Origin: Acetanaerobacterium elongatum
GTDB lineage: Bacteria > Bacillota > Clostridia > Oscillospirales > Ruminococcaceae
Direction: 5' to 3'
Length of the DNA stretch: 64,000 nt
NCBI RefSeq assembly: GCF_900103835.1
Contig: NZ_FNID01000002.1
Span: 62,001-126,000 of the forward strand
Numbering within the stretch: the first letter of the stretch is position 1; each line of letters starts with the position of its first letter. Below, piece by piece: positions 6,740-14,483 of this stretch. The translations under genes and the position numbers were made by a program. Under the pieces are notes generated by a model. The model saw nothing but the letters and a program-made list of their open reading frames with translations. It was not told the origin of the DNA and made no database searches.

Positions 6740-8473
6740 ATGAAACAGTTAAAACGCTTTATTCATTACTACAAGCCCTATCAGGGGCTGTTTTACCTTG
6801 ATATGTTCTGCGCGCTGGTGCTGTCGGGTATCGATTTGGTGTTCCCCGTGCTGGTGCGTTACCTGATGAGCGACGTATACGAGAAAAAGCCCCCCAATAT
6901 GCTCGAGCTTATCCTGATTACGGGCGGCGCGCTGCTTGTACTTTATATCCTGCGCTACTTCTGCCAAAAGTTCATCACCTCATGGGGGCATATCATGGGG
7001 GCAAGGATGGAGGCGGATATGCGGCGCGACCTGTTTACCCACCTGCAGGAGCTGCCCTTTTCGTTTTACGACAACAGCAACACCGGCAAGCTGATGAGCC
7101 GCTTGACCAACGACCTGTTTGATATCTCGGAGCTGGCGCACCACGGGCCGGAGGATATCTTCATCTCGATTATGAAGATTCTCGGGGCTGTCGCCATCAT
7201 GCTGTTTATGGATGTGCGCCTGACGCTGATTATCCTTGGGGTTACCGTTGTAATCATCCTGTTTACGGCGTTTTTTAATATCAGAATGCGTTCGGTTTTT
7301 GCCAAAAACCGTGAAAAGATAGCACTGGTCAATGCACAGATTCAGGACAGCCTTACGGGCATACGGGTGGTGAAGTCCTTTTCCAACGAGGCAATAGAGG
7401 CAGCAAAGTTTGAGGACGGCAACCGCCAGTTTTTAGACACCAAGGCAGAAAGCTACCACCTGATGGGCACCTTCTTCAGCGGCAGCAGCTTTCTGCAGGG
7501 GGTACTCTACCTCAGCGTGCTGGTGGTGGGAGGTATCTTTTTGTGGCAGAATTCTATCAATACCGCCGATATGGTAACCTATATTCTTTATATCAACGTG
7601 TTTTTAAACCCCATCGACCGGCTGGTGAACTTTACCGAGCAGTTTCAGCGCGGCATGACGGGCTTTACGCGTTTTCTGGAGATTTTGGATACCCAGCCGG
7701 ATATCAAGGATCGCCCGGGCGCGGTGGCGCTGCAGAACGTGAAGGGCGACATCGTGTTTGAAAACGTATCGTTCAGCTACGAGGGCACTTCACAGGTGCT
7801 TAACCATATCAACCTCACAATTAAGGCGGGCCAGAACATTGCGCTGGTTGGCCCCTCCGGCGGCGGCAAAACCACCTTTTGCAGCCTTATTCCGCGTTTT
7901 TACGAGGTGGATGAGGGCCGTATTTTGGTAGACGGCACCGATATCCGGGATATCCGCCTCTCCTCGCTGCGCGGCAGCATCGGCATGGTGCAGCAGGATG
8001 TTTACCTGTTTAACGGCACGGTGCGCGATAATATCCTTTACGGCAGACCAAGCGCTACCGACGAGGATATTATAAAGGCCGCGAAGCTGGCCAACGCCCA
8101 TGACTTTATCATGGAGCTGGAAAACGGCTACAATACCTATGTGGGCGAGCGTGGGGTGAAGCTTTCGGGCGGGCAGAAGCAGCGCATCTCGATTGCACGC
8201 GCATTCTTAAAGAACCCGCCGGTGCTCATCCTCGACGAAGCCACCTCGGCGCTGGATAACGAGAGCGAGCGGCTGGTGCAGCAGTCGCTCAAGGAGCTTG
8301 CCAAGGGCAGAACTACGCTGGTGATTGCACACCGCCTTTCCACCATCCAGAACGCCGACTGCATTGTGGTGCTGACGGCAAACGGCATTGAGGAGACGGG
8401 CACCCACGCGCAGTTGATGCAAAAGGGCGGGGTTTATGCCAGCCTGCACAGCGAGAGTGTGAAGCTGCGATAA
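6740..8473 (+). CDS. ABC exporter half-transporter (MsbA/lipid-multidrug type)
   Basis: A 577-residue half-transporter: six membrane helices in about residues 15-310 fused to a nucleotide-binding domain. The NBD has Walker A GPSGGGKTT (about 370), signature LSGGQKQR (about 475), Walker B VLILDEATSALD and the H-loop VIAHRLST, so it should be an active ATPase working as a homodimer. The coupling region SNTGKLMSRLTND is typical of bacterial multidrug/lipid exporters. The ATG at 6740 has GGGGAGGG upstream and is preferred over the ATG at 6716. It stands alone, so the substrate cannot be inferred. Confidence 0.88.
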   Translation: MKQLKRFIHYYKPYQGLFYLDMFCALVLSGIDLVFPVLVRYLMSDVYEKKPPNMLELILITGGALLVLYILRYFCQKFITSWGHIMGARMEADMRRDLFTHLQELPFSFYDNSNTGKLMSRLTNDLFDISELAHHGPEDIFISIMKILGAVAIMLFMDVRLTLIILGVTVVIILFTAFFNIRMRSVFAKNREKIALVNAQIQDSLTGIRVVKSFSNEAIEAAKFEDGNRQFLDTKAESYHLMGTFFSGSSFLQGVLYLSVLVVGGIFLWQNSINTADMVTYILYINVFLNPIDRLVNFTEQFQRGMTGFTRFLEILDTQPDIKDRPGAVALQNVKGDIVFENVSFSYEGTSQVLNHINLTIKAGQNIALVGPSGGGKTTFCSLIPRFYEVDEGRILVDGTDIRDIRLSSLRGSIGMVQQDVYLFNGTVRDNILYGRPSATDEDIIKAAKLANAHDFIMELENGYNTYVGERGVKLSGGQKQRISIARAFLKNPPVLILDEATSALDNESERLVQQSLKELAKGRTTLVIAHRLSTIQNADCIVVLTANGIEETGTHAQLMQKGGVYASLHSESVKLR

Positions 8474-8478
8474 CACAA

Positions 8479-8518
8479 AAGGGCAAGCCGAAAAGATAAC
8501 GGCTCGCCCTTCTTGTTT
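8479..8518. terminator. Terminator between convergent genes
   Basis: AAGGGCAAGCCG (8479-8490) pairs with CGGCTCGCCCTT (8500-8511) with one mismatch, followed by CTTGTTT. It ends the ABC exporter transcript and possibly the opposite one. Confidence 0.75.
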
Positions 8519-9074
8519 AATCTGTAATACCGCTTCCCAGCGCTTCGGCCCTGGTAAGTGCGTCGGTGTTCAGAATATCACCCTTTGCGTTTACATTCGG
8601 TACTTTGATAATGCCGAGGTCTTTCCACCCGATAAATTCGGCACAGGCTTGGTAAGACTTTATGATACCGTCAAAATCCTTAGCCGCTTCGGTGCCGGCA
8701 CAGACCATCAGCGCACATTCCTTTATCTTCAGCGGCCGTTTGCAGTCTGGCATATAGTAGGCGTACATGCGGTCAAGACACATCTTCAGCTGTGCAGGAA
8801 AGCTGTACCAGTAGAGCGGGGTAGAGATGACTAGCACATCCGAGGTTTCGTAAAGCTCCGCCAGCTTTGTAAAATCGTCTTGTATCGAACAGGCGGTTCC
8901 CTTGCTCCAGCAGGTGTCGCAGGCTCGGCAGCCCGAAAGCTTTTTAAATGCCGCTTCAAACTTGGTTACGTTATGCCCCGCCGCCTCTGCTCCTTTGATG
9001 AAGGCATTTGCCATCAGGTCGCTGTTGCCGCCCCTGCGGGGGCTGCCGGTAAGAACCAGTATGTTTTTACTCAT
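8517..9074 (-). CDS. Flavodoxin-type NAD(P)H-dependent FMN reductase
   Basis: A 185-residue cytoplasmic flavoprotein of the flavodoxin_2/FMN-reductase fold. The FMN phosphate loop is GSPRRGGNSDLM near the N-terminus and TPLYWYSFPAQLKMCLDR is the second cofactor-contact loop. Four cysteines at 49, 52, 55 and 62 (GCRACDTCWSKGTAC) resemble iron-sulfur flavoproteins or a redox-active Cys patch. It begins at ATG 9074 with AAAGGAG upstream and lies 24 bases after the upstream ATC-hydrolase-like gene, so it is probably the last gene of that operon. Its electron acceptor is unknown. Confidence 0.85.
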   Translation of the reverse strand: MSKNILVLTGSPRRGGNSDLMANAFIKGAEAAGHNVTKFEAAFKKLSGCRACDTCWSKGTACSIQDDFTKLAELYETSDVLVISTPLYWYSFPAQLKMCLDRMYAYYMPDCKRPLKIKECALMVCAGTEAAKDFDGIIKSYQACAEFIGWKDLGIIKVPNVNAKGDILNTDALTRAEALGSGITD

Positions 9075-9098
9075 GTTGTCGCTCCTTTTATGGTAGGT

Positions 9099-9731
9099 TT
9101 ATTTGTGGCCTTTTTTATATGAGAAATCGCAGACGGCGCAGCCTTTTGCAAGTGTACCGCCTCTTTCAAATACCACCCTGGGTGCCAGCGGGTTGTAGGT
9201 GAGCTCGTCGGTTTCGCAGAAGATGGGGCAGAGCTCGGGCACCCCGCGCTTTTTCAGCTCCTCGCAGTACAGGCAGGATTTCATGTTAAAAGCGAGGCGC
9301 GTTTTGCTGTACTCTTTCCACTCGATATCCCAGCCCTCTTTAGGATAGCCGTAGCCTACCACCGGCTTCATCAATGTTTTAAAAAGCCCGTAGATGAAAG
9401 GCAGCGTGCCTAAACGGCGCATCTTTGCGGCAGGAGAAACCATCGACTTAAAGACCTCCTGCCGGATGAATTCAAGGGCCTTGCTCTGCTCTATGCCAGC
9501 CTGCAGCAGGATCTTATAGGCTGCGTAGGCGGGAAGAATGTTGTTGCTTAAATGGTTATGTATTACCTTGCTGTTACGGTCATTCATCCCCGCCAGCTCT
9601 TCTTGATAGAGCCGAACGGATTCATGATAGATTACGTTGCCTGTCTTATTTGAAAACGCTGTAATTAACGCTTGCCGAAGGTTGGGCAGGATGGTTTTGC
9701 GAAAGGGATTGTCGTTTTTGCTTTGCGGCAT
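9099..9731 (-). CDS. L-2-amino-thiazoline-4-carboxylic acid hydrolase-like protein, copy 1
   Basis: A 210-residue soluble protein resembling the ATC hydrolase family (PF14196), named after enzymes that open L-2-amino-thiazoline-4-carboxylate to N- or S-carbamoyl-cysteine. The C-terminal half carries the conserved Cys/Asp-containing region: CLYCEELKKRGVPELC, then CETDELTYN, then the Gly-rich GGTLAKGCAVCDF ending. Many family members have no tested activity, so the reaction is not assured. It starts at ATG 9731 with GAGGAC upstream, nine bases behind the related gene at 9741-10403, and is followed by a flavin reductase. Confidence 0.7.
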   Translation of the reverse strand: MPQSKNDNPFRKTILPNLRQALITAFSNKTGNVIYHESVRLYQEELAGMNDRNSKVIHNHLSNNILPAYAAYKILLQAGIEQSKALEFIRQEVFKSMVSPAAKMRRLGTLPFIYGLFKTLMKPVVGYGYPKEGWDIEWKEYSKTRLAFNMKSCLYCEELKKRGVPELCPIFCETDELTYNPLAPRVVFERGGTLAKGCAVCDFSYKKGHK

Positions 9732-9740
9732 AATGGGTCC

Positions 9741-10403
9741 TCACTTTCTGTTATCAAAGCCCTTTTCGGGCGCCCACTCACATTCCCCCACAACCAGCAG
9801 GCGGCAGTTACAGCAGTCGTCACCGTCGCCGAGCGTTTTGGTTCGCTCAAATCCGCTGCCAAGGTAGTGGGACATCAGGTAATCCATGCGGCACATTGCC
9901 GGGAACAAGCCAAGCGCGTCGTAATCCCTGCAAAGCTTGATCATGCCGCATTCATAGATTTCATACTCCACAACATTCTCCGCAAATTTAAGATTGCGAA
10001 TCTTCCAATCGTAAGGGTGAACGGTGTTATCGCTTGAACGTATTTCGTGCTGCCGCCCCTTCTTGTAAAGTGCATCGACAGACTGCTTGTTTGCAAAGCC
10101 GCGAAACGCTTTAGGGATCATTGTTATGAGATTCTCGTTCATTGCCCAGAGGTTTTCGCAGGCCTCGGTATTACTTTGCCCCAGCTCCAGAAAGGTTTTA
10201 TACCACGCGATATAGCAGGGGCAGAAGCTGAAGTTCTGTGCAAAAACACTGTCGCCGATATCAGGCACGGCAGGCAGAATTTCGTTTAGGCGGGTGTTAG
10301 ACTTCTTTTTTAAAACAGCAAAGAAATCTGCGCCGTATTTCTTGCGAAAGTACTTCTTTGAACGAATCATGGCGATGCGGTTGATTAGCGTTGTCTTACT
10401 CAT
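9741..10403 (-). CDS. L-2-amino-thiazoline-4-carboxylic acid hydrolase-like protein, copy 2
   Basis: A 220-residue protein that shares the architecture of the downstream copy: an N-terminal helical region and a C-terminal Cys-rich core (YEIYECGMIKLCRDYDALG, then MCRMDYL, then GDGDDCCNCRL). The two are divergent paralogues, not a recent duplication. The start is ATG 10403 with GGAGAT seven bases upstream. It is the first gene of a three-gene minus-strand operon whose leader of about 216 bases contains an intrinsic terminator, so expression is probably controlled by attenuation. The family name is taken from its pattern of residues and should be checked by profile search. Confidence 0.65.
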   Translation of the reverse strand: MSKTTLINRIAMIRSKKYFRKKYGADFFAVLKKKSNTRLNEILPAVPDIGDSVFAQNFSFCPCYIAWYKTFLELGQSNTEACENLWAMNENLITMIPKAFRGFANKQSVDALYKKGRQHEIRSSDNTVHPYDWKIRNLKFAENVVEYEIYECGMIKLCRDYDALGLFPAMCRMDYLMSHYLGSGFERTKTLGDGDDCCNCRLLVVGECEWAPEKGFDNRK

Positions 10404-10432
10404 ACTGTATCTCCAATTCTAAATTTGGGTAT

Positions 10433-10471
10433 AAAAAAACACCCGCGGAACATCGAACTGTCCCGCAGATG
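10433..10471 (-). terminator. Intrinsic terminator inside the leader of the ATC-hydrolase operon (attenuator)
   Basis: On the minus strand a 13-base-pair stem (CATCTGCGGGACA with TGTTCCGCGGGTG, three G-U and no mismatch) with loop GTTCGA is followed by seven T. It lies 30 bases before the first gene start, so it would block the operon unless antiterminated. Confidence 0.85.
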
Positions 10472-10619
10472 TGATAATCATCCGCTGCCGCATATCGGCC
10501 CGGCCTCTGCAAACCCGTTTTCGGCTTGCCGCCTGTTCAGTTTGTACTGTAGCTGCGCGTAAAAGCGAAGGAGCTTTTGACGTGAACGCCGATAGCGTTG
10601 ATGCAGTGCAAAGAGAATA
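10472..10619 (-). ncRNA. Structured leader RNA of unknown class (possible riboswitch or small RNA)
   Basis: Transcribed leftwards from the promoter at 10627-10655, this leader of about 150 bases contains several hairpins: AACGC/GCGTT around TATCG (about 10577-10605 region), AAAAGC/GCTTTT around TCCTTC, CGGC/GCCG and GGCC-type stems, before the terminator at 10471-10433. I find no match to SAM, T-box, cobalamin, glycine, purine, lysine, ZTP, THF, fluoride or c-di-GMP aptamer signatures. It could sense a ligand related to cysteine or thiazoline chemistry, or be a free-standing small RNA. Confidence 0.55.
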
Positions 10620-10626
10620 TACCATT

Positions 10627-10655
10627 ATTGTATAGGATTATTGCTTCTTTGTCAA
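10627..10655 (-). promoter_or_regulatory. Strong sigma-A promoter of the leader RNA/ATC-hydrolase operon
   Basis: Reading the minus strand, TTGACA (10655-10650) and TACAAT (10632-10627) are spaced exactly 17 bases. The predicted start is near 10619, giving a leader of about 216 bases before the first gene. Confidence 0.75.
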
Positions 10656-10804
10656 GAACTTATACTAATTCCAATTAGAAACATAGAAATCATTTAAGTG
10701 AAGACGTCGGATTTCATTGAATTCCGGGGTAAGAATACAGTACATTTTATTGTACCGCTGTTTTGATATTGTAAAGTTAAGGGGTAAGAACGGAGGGTAA
10801 CTGT

Positions 10805-10996
10805 ATGAATAACCTTGGCGGGTTTGATTTTGGCGGTTCAGCAAAGGATAACGCGGATAATTTTTATGCTTACAACGAAACAAGCGGCGGGGGAGGTAAT
10901 AACAAAAACAGCGGCTGCTCGGGCGGCGGATGCCTGGGGGCATTGGCGGTTTTTGGCGTTATCTACCTAATCGTTTCGCTGTGCGGAGGGCATTAA
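10805..10996 (+). CDS. Small Gly/Cys-rich single-pass membrane protein
   Basis: A 63-residue protein with a good RBS (GGAGGG, eight bases before ATG 10805). The first 40 residues are polar and Gly/Asn/Ser-rich (GGFDFGG, then SGGGGNNKNSGCSGGGC). They are followed by one membrane helix, LGALAVFGVIYLIVSLC, and the end GGH. I do not recognise a family. The three cysteines flank the helix. It is monocistronic by position, with a hairpin (AGTACA/TGTACC type) near 10738-10760 upstream. Small size makes the call depend on the RBS and on the non-random composition. Confidence 0.6.
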   Translation: MNNLGGFDFGGSAKDNADNFYAYNETSGGGGNNKNSGCSGGGCLGALAVFGVIYLIVSLCGGH

Positions 10997-11098
10997 AGGG
11001 TAGAATTGTGCGGCAAAAGCCTGAAACAATACATTATTATGGAAATCGTCTGAAAATCTGATATAATTAGAGCAAAAGCATGAACTGGAGTGGTACCT

Positions 11099-12088
11099 GT
11101 GGCGAAATCGCCAAACCAGAAGCTGAAGCTGTTATATCTGATGAAGATTCTGCAGGAGAAAACGGATGAAAACCACCCGCTTACGGTGCCCCAGCTGATA
11201 GAGGAGCTGGAGCGCTACAACATCCTGCCCGAGCGCAAGAGTGTCTATGATGATATAGAGGCGCTGAGAATATTTGGGCTGGATATCGAAAACGCCAAAG
11301 GCAGAAGCGGCGGCTATTATGTATCGAGCCGTACCTTTGAGCTGCCCGAACTCAAGCTCTTGGTGGATTCGGTGCAGGCCTCGAAGTTTATCACCCATAA
11401 AAAATCGCTGGAGCTGATTAAAAAGCTCGAGAGCTTTGCCAGCCGATATGAGGCGCAGCAGCTGCAGCGGCAGGTGTATGTGACCAACCGCATCAAGGCC
11501 ATGAACGAGAGCATCTATTACAATATTGACGCCATTCACAGCGCGATTGCCGAGAACCGCCAGATAACGTTTAAGTATTTTGAATACAGCATTAAGAAGG
11601 AGCGGGTGTATAAGCATAACGGCGCATGCTACCACATAAGCCCCCTGGCCCTCACCTGGGACGACGAGAACTATTACATGCTTGGGTATGACGGCGCGGC
11701 GGGAATGATCAAGCACTACCGCGTGGACAAGATGGAGAGCATCGAGATAACCCAGACTGCCCGCGAGGGAATAAAGGAGTTTGAAGCCATTGACATGGCG
11801 GTATATTCAAAAAAGATCTTCTCAATGTTCGGCGGAAAAGAAGAGAGCTTGAAGCTGCGGTTTAGTAATGAGCTGATTGGTGTGGTGATAGACCGCTTTG
11901 GCAAGGATGTACCGGTGGAGCCGGACGGGGAAGGGCATTTTATCGTACATGAGAATGTCTTTATCAGCCCGCAGTTTTTCGGCTGGCTGTGCAGCTTTGG
12001 CGGTAAGGCGAAGATTCTTGCGCCTGAGCAGGTAAAGGAAGCCTTTGCCCGGCATGTGCAGGGGGTTTTGGAGGAGCAGAGCAGATAA
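11099..12088 (+). CDS. WYL-domain transcriptional regulator
   Basis: A 329-residue DNA-binding regulator with an N-terminal winged helix (LLYLMKILQEKTDENHPLTV..., recognition region SVYDDIEALRIFG) and a C-terminal WYL ligand-sensing domain (ITFKYFEY, then HISPLALTWDDENYYMLGY, then HYRVDKM). WYL regulators bind nucleotides or single-stranded DNA and control repair, stress or defence genes. The GTG at 11099 has CTGGAG at an ideal distance; the GTG at 11090 overlaps that site. A TATAAT lies at 11062-11067. The next gene is convergent, so the target is not given by neighbourhood. Confidence 0.88.
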   Translation: MAKSPNQKLKLLYLMKILQEKTDENHPLTVPQLIEELERYNILPERKSVYDDIEALRIFGLDIENAKGRSGGYYVSSRTFELPELKLLVDSVQASKFITHKKSLELIKKLESFASRYEAQQLQRQVYVTNRIKAMNESIYYNIDAIHSAIAENRQITFKYFEYSIKKERVYKHNGACYHISPLALTWDDENYYMLGYDGAAGMIKHYRVDKMESIEITQTAREGIKEFEAIDMAVYSKKIFSMFGGKEESLKLRFSNELIGVVIDRFGKDVPVEPDGEGHFIVHENVFISPQFFGWLCSFGGKAKILAPEQVKEAFARHVQGVLEEQSR

Positions 12089-12093
12089 TAAAC

Positions 12094-12122
12094 AAAAGCC
12101 GGCCTTAGTGGTCGGCTTTTAT
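12094..12122. terminator. Terminator between WYL regulator and fic
   Basis: AAAAGCCGGCC (12094-12104) pairs with GGTCGGCTTTT (12110-12120). A-tract and T-tract on either side allow termination in both directions. Confidence 0.85.
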
Positions 12123-12132
12123 TCTGCTTAAA

Positions 12133-13305
12133 CTATTGAATGTTTGCGCGATATTTCACCTTGCTGCCGTACCGCTGGCCGGTGAGCAGCCCCAGCTCCT
12201 CAAACTTTAATACAAAGCTGCGGATGGTGGCGTAGGCTGCATTGCGAAAGTCCTTCTCAAGCTGCTTGGTGGAAAATTCATTGGAACCGTAAGCGGAGAG
12301 CACAAAATACCATAAATCCTTCTCGCGTTCCGTCACCCTGCCGCTTTTGAGCGCCTCCTGAAAAAGCGGGAGGATATCTGCCTGCGAGGTGGGAGCCGCA
12401 ATCTGATTATAAACATGGTTTACAAAATAGATTAAAAAAGGGGTAATATCCAGCACGCCGCTGAGCTTTTCGTTCTGCTCCACCAGCGTATAGGCCTCGT
12501 AGTATTCTTTACGGCTGGTGTTCACATAGTGCGAAAAGGGGACGAACATCGCGGCGGGGTAGCCCTGCTGCACCAGATACCACAGGTGCACAAGCCGTGC
12601 CATTCTGCCGTTGCCGTCAAAATACGGGTGCAGGTAGCCCATGTAAAAATGGATGGCCGCCGCCTTGAGCAGGTCGTTCTTCATATTATCGGCTTGGATG
12701 AAGGCAATCAGCTTGCCCATATATTCCGGCAGCTTGCGGTAAGGTAACCCCTCGTGCTCCACCTTGCCGCCCACGATAAACACCGTATCGTGCCGGTAGC
12801 GGTTGCCGGGCAGCAGGCGGTCGTTCGGCTCTAAATACTCCTCTACCGTAAGATGATAGAGCTTATACAGGTTTTCTTCGGTAATCTCATTTTCGGGGTT
12901 GCTTATAAAATCCAAGCCCCGCTTCATGCCGTAAATTCGGTTTTCGCTGTCGTCTGCAGGGGCATAGCCGTTTAATATGCGGCGGATGCTCTCGCGGGAG
13001 GAGTTGATATTCTCGATAGTAAAGGTGGAGTGAATCTCATCCTCCATTGCCTGAATGCCATAGGAATGCCCGCCCAGCTGCGGCGAGAGCAGCAGCTTTA
13101 CGGTGGAAAGGCTCAGCTGCACCAGATTCTCCAGATATACAATGGGGCTGCCGTTAAAATCGTTAATCGCAAGCGGCTTGTAAAGGGAAGCCTTGAGCAG
13201 GGCAATAAACTCCGCCACCGCTTGGGCGGAGTATTTATATTGCAGCTTTTTTAAATCCAGACGGTTTTTATCCGAAAGCATCTCAGTAAATAGCTTTGCG
13301 TCCAT
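12133..13305 (-). CDS. Fic-domain AMP-transferase (adenylyltransferase) with built-in inhibitory helix
   Basis: A 390-residue Fic protein that would transfer AMP (or another phosphate-containing group) to a hydroxyl of a target protein. The catalytic motif HPYFDGNGRMAR is complete at 226-237. The N-terminal half contains TFTIEN (94-99), which fits the (S/T)xxxE(G/N) inhibitory helix of class II Fic proteins, so the enzyme regulates itself. A C-terminal winged-helix-like segment (TKQLEKDFRNAAYATIRSFVLKFEEL, in two parts around 340-375) may bind DNA. Start ATG 13305 has GGAGG upstream. No partner antitoxin gene is adjacent, as expected for the self-inhibited class. Confidence 0.88.
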   Translation of the reverse strand: MDAKLFTEMLSDKNRLDLKKLQYKYSAQAVAEFIALLKASLYKPLAINDFNGSPIVYLENLVQLSLSTVKLLLSPQLGGHSYGIQAMEDEIHSTFTIENINSSRESIRRILNGYAPADDSENRIYGMKRGLDFISNPENEITEENLYKLYHLTVEEYLEPNDRLLPGNRYRHDTVFIVGGKVEHEGLPYRKLPEYMGKLIAFIQADNMKNDLLKAAAIHFYMGYLHPYFDGNGRMARLVHLWYLVQQGYPAAMFVPFSHYVNTSRKEYYEAYTLVEQNEKLSGVLDITPFLIYFVNHVYNQIAAPTSQADILPLFQEALKSGRVTEREKDLWYFVLSAYGSNEFSTKQLEKDFRNAAYATIRSFVLKFEELGLLTGQRYGSKVKYRANIQ

Positions 13306-13467
13306 AGCGGCCTCCGTTCTTGGTTATCATCCATCAGTGAAGTGTTATAATATAGTATCAGTTTATATCAGTATAGCATGACTTATACAGTGTTTCAAGA
13401 AAAATTTAATAGGCAATGGCTTAAACCCAACGACTGCGGTTCATTCGGAAAATTTATCCTGCGCCTA

Positions 13468-13515
13468 TTGAAAAATGAAGTCTTTGGTGTTATACTGTGC
13501 ATATACGATATAACA
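13468..13515 (+). promoter_or_regulatory. Promoter and probable operator of the ABC/GntR operon
   Basis: TTGAAA (13468-13473) and TATACT (13491-13496) are 17 bases apart. An inverted repeat TGTTATA (13488-13494) with TATAACA (13509-13515), plus some inner symmetry, covers the -10 box and start site. This is a fitting operator for the YtrA-type GntR regulator encoded at the end of the operon. Confidence 0.65.
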
Positions 13516-13597
13516 GTTTGCGAAACGCTGCTGAAATCGATAAGATTTAAAATTCACATATCGAATCACTATCGCTTAGAAAGGACATGAGAGCATC

Positions 13598-14440
13598 ATG
13601 GAGTTATTGAAGGTAGAAAATCTGAGTAAAAAATACGAGCGGTTCGAGCTCAAAAATGTTTCATTTTCGCTTGAAAGCGGCTTTATTATGGGGTTTATCG
13701 GGCGAAACGGCGCGGGTAAGACCACCACGCTTAAGTCGATGCTAAACCTTGTGCACGCCGACAGCGGCAGAATTACCATAGCCGGAAAGGATTTTAAAAG
13801 CGATGAATTCGACTGCAAAAAGAACGTCGGCTTTGTGCTGGGCGGCGTGGATTACTACCCCAAGAACAAGCTCAAGGCCATCACCGACGTCACCAAGCGG
13901 TTTTACGAGGAATGGAACGAGGAGGAGTACCAGCGCTGCTTAAAGCGGTTTGAGCTTGACCCCGAAAAGCGCGTGGATGAGCTTTCTGCGGGCATGCGGG
14001 TGAAGTATTCGCTGGCGCTGGCGCTTTCGCACAACGCGCAGCTGCTGATTCTTGACGAACCCACCAGCGGGCTCGACCCTGTTTCGCGCGACGACCTGCT
14101 CGAGCTGTTTCAGGAGCTGATTGAAGACGGCGAGCACAGCATTTTGTTTTCCACGCACATTACCTCCGACCTTGAGAAGTGCGCCGATTACATCACCTAC
14201 ATCAAGAACGGCGAGATACTTGCCAGCACCGAGAAGGACACATTTTTGAATACCTATCGTCTGGTAAACGGTAAAGCCGAGCAGCTTACTCCCTTGCTTG
14301 CAAAAAAGCTTATCGGCTGCCGCGAGCACAAGTTCGGGTTTGAGGGCCTGATAAAGGCCGAGGACATAGCCTTAGCCGAGGGCACCGAAATAGCGCCCGC
14401 AGACCTTGAAGCTATTATGGTTCACCTTGAGCGCAAATAA
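13598..14440 (+). CDS. ABC transporter ATP-binding protein (YtrB-like)
   Basis: A 280-residue cytoplasmic ATPase. Walker A is GRNGAGKTT at 35-43, the signature is degenerate (DELSAGMRVK, 127-135), Walker B is LLILDEP at 149-155 and the switch His is in FSTHITSD. This degenerate LSAGM form and the RxxL-rich tail are usual for the BcrA/YtrB/SapF-like ATPases of small ABC-2 systems. The next two genes encode its permease and a GntR repressor, forming a YtrABC-like cell-envelope stress or antibiotic-response operon with the regulator last. Start ATG 13598 has AAAGGA upstream. Confidence 0.88.
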   Translation: MELLKVENLSKKYERFELKNVSFSLESGFIMGFIGRNGAGKTTTLKSMLNLVHADSGRITIAGKDFKSDEFDCKKNVGFVLGGVDYYPKNKLKAITDVTKRFYEEWNEEEYQRCLKRFELDPEKRVDELSAGMRVKYSLALALSHNAQLLILDEPTSGLDPVSRDDLLELFQELIEDGEHSILFSTHITSDLEKCADYITYIKNGEILASTEKDTFLNTYRLVNGKAEQLTPLLAKKLIGCREHKFGFEGLIKAEDIALAEGTEIAPADLEAIMVHLERK

Positions 14441-14483
14441 TAAACGTTACGGTTCATTAATAAAACAGAAAGGGCATGCTTGT

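Noticed and set aside
10419-10625. 68-residue minus-strand frame across the ATC-operon leader
   Set aside because: It runs through the hairpins and the terminator and has no RBS; better explained as structured leader RNA.
12133-13305. Toxin-antitoxin pair around the Fic gene
   Set aside because: No small antitoxin gene is adjacent; the inhibitory TFTIEN motif is inside the protein itself, which makes it a class II Fic protein.
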